This document shows, one piece after another, positions 47,014 to 56,970 of a stretch of DNA of 64,000 nucleotides; position 1 is the stretch's first letter; the number at the start of each line of letters is the position of its first letter. The stretch is from Lumbricus rubellus (Eukaryota; Annelida; Clitellata; Crassiclitellata; Lumbricidae): contig OX243815.1 of the NCBI GenBank assembly GCA_945859605.1, forward strand, positions 23,166,684-23,230,683, given 5' to 3'. Under the pieces are notes generated by a model. The model was given only the letters and a program-made list of their open reading frames with translations. It had not been told where the DNA came from and did no database searches. A program made the translations under genes and the position numbers.

Positions 47014-47289
47014 CAAGGGCGGATCCCAGGGGGGCAATCCGGCCATGGCCCTCCATTTAGAACTGACCATGTATCGCGCCCCCCATTTGGTTTCAACAAG
47101 TTTTCGAACAATGACATAGAATTGAAAAAAGGTCAACTTTTTTGGCGGAGAAAACGGTATATTTTTTCCGAAATTTCGACCAGATGACTAAAAAAGTCAT
47201 CAACTTTTTGGGCCGATACGAGAATTTTTTTAACACCCACGGCCAAAAAGTTTTATCCGCCCCGTCCAAAGTTTCTGTATCCGCCCTCG
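47014..47289. mobile_element. hAT-like MITE, 276 bp, 8-bp TSD
   Basis: Ends CAAGGGCGGATCC and GTATCCGCCCTCG are inverted. A perfect 8-bp duplication CAGCGGAT flanks it (47006-47013 and 47290-47297). It shares 'aatccggccatg' and 'caacttttttggcgga' with the MITE at 14301-14639, so both belong to one family. Confidence 0.92.
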
Positions 47290-47414
47290 CAGCGGATGGC
47301 AATGCAACTGGAAGATTTTAAGCTATGAATAATTAAATATATTGTAATCGACAGCACCGGCGCCAGAGGGAGTCTTTCCTCTGTCAGAAACGTTCTATGC
47401 CAGTCACGGAGAAT

Positions 47415-47535
47415 AGGAGGAGGAGGAGGAGGAGGAGGAGGAGGAGGAGGAGGAGGAGGAGGAGGAGGAGGAGGAGGAGGAGGAGCAGGAGCAGGAGGAG
47501 CAGGAAAGAGGAGAAGGAGGAGGAGGAAGGGAGAA
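47415..47535 (+). repeat. (GGA)n microsatellite
   Basis: GGA triplets, read as poly-Pro on the minus strand. Confidence 0.97.
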
Positions 47536-47747
47536 GTAGGAGGAAGGAGAGATAGAGTTAGGTTTGCCATTTTACCATTTTAAATCCTCGTTCTCCTGTC
47601 CACAGATCTCCTCACTGCTTGCACTACTCCCGAATTCCAGGTGTGCTGATTTTTCTTAACGTATGCAAATAACGTTATCTAAAATTGTACTGTACTAAGT
47701 AGACTACCGGTACTTATAAAAACTTTCATTGCGCTGCGTTTCTTTCC

Positions 47748-47805
47748 TTAACCCTTTGAACCCGAGTTACGGGGGGGGGGGTGGGACTCCGGGTTCAAAG
47801 GGCTA
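47748..47805. mobile_element. Tiny palindromic element, piggyBac-like remnant
   Basis: TTAACCCTTTGAACCCG is mirrored by CGGGTTCAAAGGGCTAA with a poly-G centre. It resembles the 70-bp TTAA element at 40311, with one border changed from TTAA to CTAA. Confidence 0.5.
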
Positions 47806-47864
47806 ACTATAGGTTTTTGGTACAAAACTATGCGACAGGTGTCAGCAAATATGATATAATGATA

Positions 47865-48566
47865 TTATAATGTAACGGCCTGCTCCCTCCTCGGAAGAAA
47901 ACCACGTGACCGGGGATCCCACCCTTGGTATTGCTCTTCAGCCTCCCAAGTGGTAGGTGCCCGCCCTGGAAATTCAAATGAGGCGCCGCACTGTTGAAGG
48001 GGTTCTCTGTCGTCAGGTACCTCTACAGGTCCATCTAAGTAGGTAAGATCCACGGCAGTCAACGCTTTACCTGTGGTAAAGTTATAGATTAGGGTTGGAT
48101 CTTCCACCCCAGGACGGGGATGTCTCTCATTGGTACCAGGAATGGCTTCGGTCGAGTGGCGACATATGTCTGCGGTCCTCGGTCTGAGGACGACGGCTTC
48201 CCCTAACGGAAGCCCATCAGGGTTCAACTCCCCTTCAACAGATTGTTTAAATTCCCCATCCTTAAGTGCGATCAACCCTTCCCTTCTCTTTTCCTGCATT
48301 ACCTCACCTTCCTCTCGGGAAAGACTACCCCGGTGGTGTTGCTCTTGTAAGTGGCTTATCTCTTGACTAAGGCTCTTGAATTGGGACTCTTGTCGTTCCA
48401 TAAACATCCCCAGGATTTCTGACACAGTTAGTAAAAGTTCCCCAACTTGTTTACCCTTTGCTTCTAATTCGTCAAGACGGTCAGGGGTTCCTCCCTTCTC
48501 CTCTTCAGTTATGCATTCCTCTAATTCCTCATCAGAGTGATCCTCAGACCTTATAGAAGTTTCCAT
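47865..48566 (-). other. Duplicate of the gag start carried by the 3' LTR
   Basis: A 233-codon frame repeats the first 232 residues of gag-pol because the LTR itself encodes them. It stops on TTA TAA, the latter using the target-site flank. It is a by-product of LTR duplication, not a separate gene, though it could start a truncated leader peptide if transcribed from the 3' LTR. Confidence 0.9.
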
Positions 48567-49470
48567 TATTCAGTTATTTATTAACGTCAGATTTGATTTA
48601 TTTTTAATTAAACAATTCAACTGAGTATAATGAATAAGCGTTACTGACAATTAACATCGGTGATCGGGCCTAGATATTGTTCTTCAATAACTATGCAATA
48701 TGTCTTCAAAGTCAGCAGAATCTCCGTAAATAATCATCAGGCGTGCACAACCTTAATTCTAGTAATCATGTTTTATAACTAACAGTCAGATATAATGAAT
48801 CATAATTCGGTCTGCAGCTTTCAACCGATATTCAATGTCAACTTAGATTTCAATTCTTATTATCAATGAACATTAATATCTAATTAATTAACTACACTTG
48901 GTTTCGGATTCTGTTATGGAGCAATTAGATTAGTTAATACTTTCCTGGAAATTTCCGTGCAATTTGGCCAACACTCGCATTCAAATATGTAAAGAAGATC
49001 GGAAGATTTCTTGTCCGAATATTGGAATATATGACAATAAAGATTCAAACAAAATCGGCTGCAAACGGTCCCAAAACCAGTCGCTTAGTCAACGGTATAT
49101 TCTTTTTCATGAAATCAGGCAATCAGCCACACATTCAGTATTTTTAGACCCAGAATATAAAGAATTTCATGTCTACACGAGCCGACCTCTCACTCCGATG
49201 AAAACTTCCAGTCGACTGCGCATTTCGGCGGTTGCAGCGGTCACGTGATCCGGATCAACCAATCAGCGACTTACACGTTGGCCGAATCTAAAAATAGAGT
49301 GTCGCATTGCGACACTTTCTGTTGCAGCGAAGTACTGCACCGAAGGTCGGATCTAAAAGCGGCTAAAACCGAAGGCCGGTCGCAAATTTAGCAAGGCCGC
49401 AAATTAATAAATGAGTACGCCGAGCGGCCTAAAAGGAGGTTAAATTGTAGCGGCCTCATAGGACGTTACA
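47871..49470 (-). repeat. 3' LTR of Ty3/Gypsy copy B (1600 bp)
   Basis: TGTAACG...CGTTACA ends. It matches 56275-57874 in every stretch compared. Palindrome at 49298-49316. Confidence 0.96.
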
Positions 49471-49484
49471 CACCCCCCCACTTA
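49471..49484 (-). promoter_or_regulatory. Polypurine tract
   Basis: On the minus strand AAGTGGGGGGGTG lies directly against the 3' LTR start (TGTAACG on plus at the far end). This is the expected primer site for plus-strand DNA synthesis. Confidence 0.85.
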
Positions 49485-50673
49485 ATCCAATTTTCCACCT
49501 TAATGGAAAATTTCCAGAACAGGATCCGAAACCAAACAATATAAACAAGCAATCCTTAACTAACACCTGATATAACACAAGTTGTACCGACAACTCGGTA
49601 TGTTCATGCCTAAAAATGTCAAGTCTAACTTGTGTACATCACGAAACTGACATCAACATTTTAAGAGTATCACAAAGAATCTCTGTGCTGAATCAAGTTT
49701 ACAGTTAGTACAATTCAAAATTCATCATTCCTAATCCATCACTTGCACGGAGCCACTTACTAGGATACTTAAATGTCTTCCAAACACAATATTCCCTGCT
49801 CCGGCGCCAATCCTTACTAAACTATTATACTAACAAATCAGCACGTTAGATTCCAATTTAACAGGTTACCAATACTATGGAGCAAATCTACGTTATACAA
49901 TGAAAGAAACTATTTCTTTAAATTCTATCCTCACTGGTAGCCAAGAGATTTCTGGGAAAACTCTGTTCCTTAGTTCAGCAAACAATCGCTATCAGCGATG
50001 GGCAGTCAATACTTCATTACTCACGTTACAGTTACACGTTACTAGAGCTGAACTATTAAGCAAAGGCTTTACTGCTTAGTAAAGCATACCCAAGACACAC
50101 TAGGACGGATTTCTCCTTGACCTATGTAATAGTCTGTCGACGTCTACCTTACAAGACGGAGCATAACAGAGCAGACCTTCCGGAACTAGCAAACAAAGGA
50201 TTTACTATTCAGGGAAACATACCCAAGAAGCTAGTACGAATTTCTCCCTGACTTATGCAATAGACTTTCTACGTCCACCTTACAGGACAGAATATAATAG
50301 AATAGACCCGTAACGCTGTCTGGACAATGACAACCCACTATTCTACATCTGAACCTGCCTTCACTAACCATATAGAATTCAAAATAGCCGATAATCTCAT
50401 CGTAGATTATACAATTAATCATGATTATGCAATCACATCTTCTATACTACAAACAAGCACAGCATCCTTGCCCTTCTTCGTGGCAACAAAGAAAACAATG
50501 CAAATAGAACAACAAGTAAACAATTCTTACCTACCCCATGATCTAACCTAGATTAGGTCTAGAAACAAAAATTCATATGTATTTTCATCCAAAGGAACTA
50601 AAACCAGGCTTCTCGCCAAAGCCTAAACCGATCGCCATTACGCGATATTATCTTACACTACATACATGTAACG
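49485..50673 (-). other. 3' non-coding region of the retrotransposon with a 130-bp tandem duplication
   Basis: About 1.2 kb between the pol stop and the polypurine tract. Two diverged tandem units (about 50051-50183 and 50184-50312) share 'catacccaaga', 'atttctcc(t/c)tgac' and 'cttaca(a/g)gac'. No env-like frame is present. Confidence 0.75.
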
Positions 50674-53600
50674 TTACCTATATCTTACGGGGCGAACAAT
50701 GTTCCTGCGAGGTCTCGCATCGGACATTAATTCCTCAACTTCAGGATTATTTAATCCATTCAGGGTCTCCAAGTCTAAAGGACCTGCCGGATCTAGGTCT
50801 TCTATCTCATTCCACTCTCCTGGAGAGTCCCCCACAAACAATTTAAGTTTGTCAATGTAAACCAATTTGGCTTGCGAGCGTGCGGATTTCTGAATCTTAA
50901 AAAGGACCGGACTCAGCTGTTCGATTACCTTATAGGGTCCAGTGTAAAGTTTATTCCACTTATCCTTAATCCCAGGGCGTCTCCGTGGATAGAAGTACCA
51001 AACCCATGACCCTATGGGAAACCTAGCGGGCTTCACTCTCATATCATACCGGAAATTTCTGTTAGTGACATGGCGCTGCATAAATCTTCGAGCAATTTCA
51101 AAGTTATTTTGCACATTCTCAATTTGATTCACAACAAAATCATCGGTACTAGACAAAGCATTTGCAACTTGAACATCTCCTAAAACTAAATCGATCGGCA
51201 TGCACAACTCTCTTGACAGGAACAGCCGGTTAGGTGTGAATCCGGTGCTTTCACTTTCACTTGCTCGATAGGCGGCGAGGACGTAGGGAAGATGCACATC
51301 CCAGTCGCGCTGGTTCTGGGCTACCACCTTCCCGAGTAGGGTGTTCAAGGTTCTGTGGAACCTCTCCACGGCTCCATTGGTACTTGGCTTGTACGGCGTG
51401 GTCCTCATCTTGTCGATCTGGAGGTGACGACACATCTCCTTGAACAGGTTCGCCTCGAAGCAGGGACCTTGGTCTGTTAAGATTTGTCGCGGGCAGCCGA
51501 ACCGACAGAAGACTTCCTCGACTAGGACTCGTGCCACGGTCGTCGCCTCCTGGTTGCGGATCGGATAGGCTTCCGCCCAGCGGGTGAAGTGGTCCACGGC
51601 AGTGAGGATATACCGGTATCCTTTACTGGAGGTGGGATGCGGTCCAGTGATGTCTACCCCCAAACACTCCATCGGGGCTCCCACGGACATCGGTTGGAGA
51701 CGACCCTGTCTGGGCGTCTTTCCGCGGTGGTACTGGGCGCACGGGACACACCGCCGAAGTGCCATTCGTACATCCTCTCTCCACCCCGGCCAGTAAGCTC
51801 TCTTTTGGAGTTGAGCGAGGGTACGTCTGATACCCATGTGCCCTCCAGTAATTCCTTCATGAGCGAGCCGTATTAGCGAAGATCGTCGACTACGCGGGGG
51901 AATCAGTTGTCGGGTCGCAACTTGCCCATCATCTACGTGGAGCCAGTTCCGGGTGAGCAATTCCCTGTGAAGTTCCAGCTGTGGCCATTGGGCTACCAAG
52001 TTCTTTACAGTTCCGCTCTGACTCCGCAGATCGTCATAGGAGGGAGGATCATCAGAGCTGAGCTTCTTTTGGATAACCCAGCCCAGCTCGCGGTCGGCTC
52101 GTTGTTCATCTCGAATGGTTGTTCGGTCCCAATCGGTCGGTAGATCCACCGCTCCACCACGGAGGCCCGTCGTTTCACGGATGACTTGAACTTGTTGCGG
52201 CATGCGCGACAGGGCGTCCGCATTCTGGTGCGCAGTTCCGGCTCGATGCTGGATATCGAACTCGAATTCTTCTGTTATGGCCAGCCATCTGGCCTGTTGT
52301 CCGATAGGAAGCGGCGTCCTCCTCAGCCATTGCAAGGCGGAGTGATCGGTGCGTAGCAAGAATCGACGCCCCAGCAGATACTGTCGATAGGTCTTTAGAA
52401 AGTAGACGATGGCCAGAAGTTCTCGCTTCGTAACGTCGTAGTTCTGCTCCGCCGTAGAACAGAGTCGGCTACCGTAGCAAACTACGCGTTCTTGCCCTCC
52501 TTGGATTTGTGAAAGGACTGCTCCTATGGCCTCGCCGGATGCGTCCGTATCAAGAATGTACAACCCATCATCATTGGGTAAGGCCAGGATGGGTGATTCA
52601 GTCAGGAGTCGCTTCAGGTGAGAGAAAGCAGCTTCGCATTCGGTGGTCCATTGAAAGCGAAACCCTTTTTTGGTCAGCGCATGCAGCGGTCTAGCGATTT
52701 TGGCGAAGTTCGGCACGAATTTTCTGTAATAAGAGCACAATCCGATGAAGGCGCGAACGTCTCGCAGCTTCCTAGGAGTTGGCCAATTCTTAACCGCTAC
52801 GGTTTTCTCTGGGTCGGTCATAATGCCATCTTCACTTACGACATGACCCAAGAATAACACTCGGCGCTGCAGCAGGTGACATTTCGAAGGCTTCAATTTC
52901 AACCCGACCGTTGCCAACCGTTCCAGCACTTGTGTTAGACGTTCCAAGTGAGTCTCAAGATCTTCGGCAAAGACAATGATGTCGTCTAGGTAAATCAGAC
53001 ATACCTCGAAATTTAGTCCAGCCATGACAAGGTTCATCATTCTCGAAAACGTGGCCGGCGAGTTACAGAGACCGAAGGGTAGCACCCTAAACTGAAAACT
53101 TCCTCTTCTAGTGATGAAAGCTGTCTTCGGGCGATCCTTTGGATGAACTGCAACCTGGTGGTACCCTGCACGAAGGTCAAAAGTGCTGAACCATTTGGCT
53201 CCGGCTAGGGTATCCAAACTCTCGCTAATCAGAGGTAGAGGATAAGCGTCCTTCCGGGTTTTAGTGTTGACCGCTCGATAGTCCACACAAAACCTTGGGG
53301 TACCGTCTCGTTTTTTCACCATCACCACATTACTTGCCCAGGCTGAGGCTGACGGTTCTATCAGCTTCTGTTGTAACATGTTGTTCACTTGTTCATCAAT
53401 GACTGGTAATAGCGTCAACGGCTGGCGACGTAGCGGTTGTCGAACAGGGCTTTCGTTTCCAGTTTCTATTTCGTGTTGGATTACATCGGTGAAGCCCAAG
53501 TCCCATTCGTTCATTGAAAAGGCTTTCTGATTTGCGGTGATGATTTGCCGAAGACGCTCCTGTACTTCTTCCGGTACATCGGCGGCAATGTCTCTCCACA

Positions 53601-56600
53601 AAGGAGAGAGGATCGCCGCGATTTCAGCATCGGTTGATTTCGGTAACGTTTCGTTAACGGCTGCGCATCCAGCCGAAGATCTCAAGAGTTTTTCTTCTCC
53701 CATTACCGTAACCGGTTCGGCTGTACATTGAACTCCTTTCTTCAGCCAGAGTTGTTGGTCGGTGGGATTCATCACCCGAAGCGGCAAATCGAAGGTCCGG
53801 TTAGGGAGCAATGTTCCGGCTAGAATGAGTCCGGAGTCTAACACTTTCGGATTTACAGCCCAGGAATCGGTCATTGCTTTCAAGTTCGGAAGGAGCGCAT
53901 GACTTTCAACATCCATCTCACTTTTTGCCACGACGAGTGTGTCATGAGAAATCACTATCTTACGACATAGCCCGGCACGAGGTTTGGAGTGCACTTCAAA
54001 TCTGTAGCCTCCCACCAGGATCCAGTTGCGACCGATATGCCAGAGTACGTTTTCATGTTTCATCCACGACAGTCCAAGGATCAGTTCGGATACCTGTTCT
54101 GTGACTAAACAGGGAATCCTGAATTCGTGATCGTCGATTTGCAGTTTCAGTATTGTCTCTCCCACAACACGAATAGCAGACCCGTTAGCAGCTAACAAGG
54201 ACTGTTCAGAATTCTGCACATCTTTAGGATCTACCAGCGAGGCAGGGCATAATGTCATTTCGCAGCCAGAGTCAAGCAAGGCTAGGAGGGATCTTCCATT
54301 CAGTTTTACCGACAGGTAGGCATCATTTCTACCCTGGACGTGTCTGACGTTACCTTCAGGATTCCCGGCGGTTTCTTCGAATTCTTCATCCGCTGGCGAC
54401 CTCTGGGGACGTTCTGGACAAATGCGAGCCAAATGTCCCAGTTGATTGCATTCATAGCAGCGACGATTGTCCCGTTTCACCCGAGGAAAGTTATTGTCTC
54501 TATTTCGGTTCCACTGTTGATTGTTGGTTCCTGTTCCTCTCCAAGGTGGTGATGAACGTTGCGGCTGCCATTGCCGAAACTGACCCTCAGTTGAAGTAGC
54601 ACTCAACTGGTTCTGGAACATTTCTTTCATCTGTCGAGTCAGCGTCTCTTGCATCTGGTTGAATCTTTCGTCGAGGGTTGTTTCTACTTCTCTCACTGTC
54701 TGAATGCGACCCGGTCGACGGTCGTGGAACCCGGTGGTATCTTCATCAGCGCGGCGGTAGCCTTCCAACCGGAGAGCGATTTTGTAGGCGCTATCTAACG
54801 TGGCTGGTTCCCGCTCTCTTACCTTCAGAGCTAGGTCCTTGTCTGACAGAGCGTCAAGAAAAGCTCGAATAGCTATTGTCTCACTGTGCGCAGACGACGG
54901 TCCAGGGAAAGCTAAGATCATAAGCTTTCGGATGTCTTGTACCAGCTGACCGAGATCTTCACCGGATTGCTGACGGCGAGTATTCAGTTTGGTTTGGTAC
55001 AAGGCTGCCTGGTCTGAACTTCCGTATCGTAGTCGTAGACGGTCGACTAGATCAGTGCAGGTAGCGATGGCTTCCGAGTCGAATTCATGCAGAAGTTGGT
55101 CTACCGGTTCTACTAGCGCACACGTCAGTTGGGCCAGTTTCTCCTCTTCAGTCCAACAGTTACTTTTCGAACATACTTCGAACTTCTTAAGGAACACTTC
55201 TACTGAGGTCTTACCGTTGTATCGGTCCAGCTTCATTCGCGATGTCATTCTTCTATCTGGAAAATTTGAATATTCCGTTTGTAGTTTCCCAGCAGGTTCT
55301 TTCTTTTCACGAGCAATTGGTTCAGATCGAGACGGTTCAGCAGTGTCCTTTTTCGGCGACAACTCTCGAGCATAAGAGCTGACGATTGTGGGCGGTTTTT
55401 CAGAGGCAACACCGCTCACGAGTATGAACGGATTAGGCAGTTCATCTTTGGGACCACCCGCGACAATCGGTTTCATTGTTGGCCACTGCATTAATTGTTT
55501 CGCCAGGGCGACCTGTTCATTGTACGAGACTGGACCGTAGTAGGGTACGAAGATGGGCTGTACTGTCTCACGAGGTAAGTATTCGTAGCTCTGGGTAGCC
55601 TGAGTTTTTAGCGACGAAGACATCGTTGACATTATCGGCCGACTCGAAGATGTCGTCAGGGTGGGCATACGAGGAATCGAAGCAGAAGCGAACGCGATCT
55701 TTTCTGAGTCAGGTTTCATTTCACGTACCTGGACGTCGTGCATACCCACATTCTTCGAAGAGATGATTCGTGGAGGGAATTCATTCGATCGTCGAAGGTC
55801 TCCAGTTTCAGTGTTCATGAATTGGTACGACGAGTATGGGAAGGTGGCAGCCCGTGGAGTTGCAGATGACATGAGACGAGGATGTGCATCTCGTGGACCC
55901 CAGTCGTACTCTCGTGTGAACGACAAATCCCCATTTGATTTATCTACAACTAACATTCCAGAGTTAGTACATGTTTTCAAACAGTCTTGCCCTATAGCTA
56001 TCGCATTTGAATCGAGCACAAATCGATGTAAAGGCCGCATATCAGTTAGTTCTGAGTCTTCACTATTGCATTTCAATTGTTCGGTTATATCATTATTCAA
56101 TCGGACCTGAACGTCAGCTGCATTTGAGCTTAATCGTTCCCCACTAATTCTAGTGTCAATTGTATTTGCACTAGGTTGGAACTGAACCTCTGTATCTGAC
56201 CTTAACTTTAAAACCTCACTTAGTCTAGGACCAAATGTACCTGAGCTTGCTTTTACCCCACTTCTGGTACCAATTGTAACGGCCTGCTCCCTCCTCGGAA
56301 GAAAACCACGTGACCGGGGATCCCACCCTTGGTATTGCTCTTCAGCCTCCCAAGTGGTAGGTGCCCGCCCTGGAAATTCAAATGAGGCGCCGCACTGTTG
56401 AAGGGGTTCTCTGTCGTCAGGTACCTCTACAGGTCCATCTAAGTAGGTAAGATCCACGGCAGTCAACGCTTTACCTGTGGTAAAGTTATAGATTAGGGTT
56501 GGATCTTCCACCCCAGGACGGGGATGTCTCTCATTGGTACCAGGAATGGCTTCGGTCGAGTGGCGACATATGTCTGCGGTCCTCGGTCTGAGGACGACGG

Positions 56601-56970
56601 CTTCCCCTAACGGAAGCCCATCAGGGTTCAACTCCCCTTCAACAGATTGTTTAAATTCCCCATCCTTAAGTGCGATCAACCCTTCCCTTCTCTTTTCCTG
56701 CATTACCTCACCTTCCTCTCGGGAAAGACTACCCCGGTGGTGTTGCTCTTGTAAGTGGCTTATCTCTTGACTAAGGCTCTTGAATTGGGACTCTTGTCGT
56801 TCCATAAACATCCCCAGGATTTCTGACACAGTTAGTAAAAGTTCCCCAACTTGTTTACCCTTTGCTTCTAATTCGTCAAGACGGTCAGGGGTTCCTCCCT
56901 TCTCCTCTTCAGTTATGCATTCCTCTAATTCCTCATCAGAGTGATCCTCAGACCTTATAGAAGTTTCCAT
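50674..56970 (-). CDS. gag-pol: Gag-pol polyprotein of Ty3/Gypsy retrotransposon (2098 aa, intact)
   Basis: A single frame with no frameshift between gag and pol. The N-terminal leader of about 570 residues is unusual; residues 1-232 are encoded in the 5' LTR and begin with an acidic, coiled-coil-prone segment. Gag capsid-like domain about 575-735. Zinc knuckle C838-C841-H846-C851. Protease D900-S-G. Reverse transcriptase with D1265 and Y1327-L-D-D1330. RNase H with TDAS (D1476). Integrase with zinc motif H1704, H1711, C1741, C1744 and a perfect DD35E triad D1773, D1833, E1869. GPY module at 2011-2013. All catalytic residues are present, so the enzymes should work. The start at 56970 is chosen because upstream lies AT-rich LTR with AATAAA motifs and no in-frame extension. 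Confidence 0.96.
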   Translation of the reverse strand: METSIRSEDHSDEELEECITEEEKGGTPDRLDELEAKGKQVGELLLTVSEILGMFMERQESQFKSLSQEISHLQEQHHRGSLSREEGEVMQEKRREGLIALKDGEFKQSVEGELNPDGLPLGEAVVLRPRTADICRHSTEAIPGTNERHPRPGVEDPTLIYNFTTGKALTAVDLTYLDGPVEVPDDREPLQQCGASFEFPGRAPTTWEAEEQYQGWDPRSRGFLPRREQAVTIGTRSGVKASSGTFGPRLSEVLKLRSDTEVQFQPSANTIDTRISGERLSSNAADVQVRLNNDITEQLKCNSEDSELTDMRPLHRFVLDSNAIAIGQDCLKTCTNSGMLVVDKSNGDLSFTREYDWGPRDAHPRLMSSATPRAATFPYSSYQFMNTETGDLRRSNEFPPRIISSKNVGMHDVQVREMKPDSEKIAFASASIPRMPTLTTSSSRPIMSTMSSSLKTQATQSYEYLPRETVQPIFVPYYGPVSYNEQVALAKQLMQWPTMKPIVAGGPKDELPNPFILVSGVASEKPPTIVSSYARELSPKKDTAEPSRSEPIAREKKEPAGKLQTEYSNFPDRRMTSRMKLDRYNGKTSVEVFLKKFEVCSKSNCWTEEEKLAQLTCALVEPVDQLLHEFDSEAIATCTDLVDRLRLRYGSSDQAALYQTKLNTRRQQSGEDLGQLVQDIRKLMILAFPGPSSAHSETIAIRAFLDALSDKDLALKVREREPATLDSAYKIALRLEGYRRADEDTTGFHDRRPGRIQTVREVETTLDERFNQMQETLTRQMKEMFQNQLSATSTEGQFRQWQPQRSSPPWRGTGTNNQQWNRNRDNNFPRVKRDNRRCYECNQLGHLARICPERPQRSPADEEFEETAGNPEGNVRHVQGRNDAYLSVKLNGRSLLALLDSGCEMTLCPASLVDPKDVQNSEQSLLAANGSAIRVVGETILKLQIDDHEFRIPCLVTEQVSELILGLSWMKHENVLWHIGRNWILVGGYRFEVHSKPRAGLCRKIVISHDTLVVAKSEMDVESHALLPNLKAMTDSWAVNPKVLDSGLILAGTLLPNRTFDLPLRVMNPTDQQLWLKKGVQCTAEPVTVMGEEKLLRSSAGCAAVNETLPKSTDAEIAAILSPLWRDIAADVPEEVQERLRQIITANQKAFSMNEWDLGFTDVIQHEIETGNESPVRQPLRRQPLTLLPVIDEQVNNMLQQKLIEPSASAWASNVVMVKKRDGTPRFCVDYRAVNTKTRKDAYPLPLISESLDTLAGAKWFSTFDLRAGYHQVAVHPKDRPKTAFITRRGSFQFRVLPFGLCNSPATFSRMMNLVMAGLNFEVCLIYLDDIIVFAEDLETHLERLTQVLERLATVGLKLKPSKCHLLQRRVLFLGHVVSEDGIMTDPEKTVAVKNWPTPRKLRDVRAFIGLCSYYRKFVPNFAKIARPLHALTKKGFRFQWTTECEAAFSHLKRLLTESPILALPNDDGLYILDTDASGEAIGAVLSQIQGGQERVVCYGSRLCSTAEQNYDVTKRELLAIVYFLKTYRQYLLGRRFLLRTDHSALQWLRRTPLPIGQQARWLAITEEFEFDIQHRAGTAHQNADALSRMPQQVQVIRETTGLRGGAVDLPTDWDRTTIRDEQRADRELGWVIQKKLSSDDPPSYDDLRSQSGTVKNLVAQWPQLELHRELLTRNWLHVDDGQVATRQLIPPRSRRSSLIRLAHEGITGGHMGIRRTLAQLQKRAYWPGWREDVRMALRRCVPCAQYHRGKTPRQGRLQPMSVGAPMECLGVDITGPHPTSSKGYRYILTAVDHFTRWAEAYPIRNQEATTVARVLVEEVFCRFGCPRQILTDQGPCFEANLFKEMCRHLQIDKMRTTPYKPSTNGAVERFHRTLNTLLGKVVAQNQRDWDVHLPYVLAAYRASESESTGFTPNRLFLSRELCMPIDLVLGDVQVANALSSTDDFVVNQIENVQNNFEIARRFMQRHVTNRNFRYDMRVKPARFPIGSWVWYFYPRRRPGIKDKWNKLYTGPYKVIEQLSPVLFKIQKSARSQAKLVYIDKLKLFVGDSPGEWNEIEDLDPAGPLDLETLNGLNNPEVEELMSDARPRRNIVRPVRYR
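56255..56272 (-). promoter_or_regulatory. Primer-binding site (tRNA-Leu type) inside the coding frame
   Basis: Two bases after the 5' LTR the minus strand reads TGGTACCAGAAGTGGGGT. From general knowledge of tRNA-Leu(UAA) 3' ends (…CCCCACTCCTGGTA plus CCA), this is complementary at 17 of 18 positions. It also codes residues about 234-239 of gag-pol. Confidence 0.75.

Noticed and set aside
47865..48566. Independent 233-codon gene
   Set aside because: It is the gag start duplicated by the 3' LTR; it ends as soon as the LTR ends.
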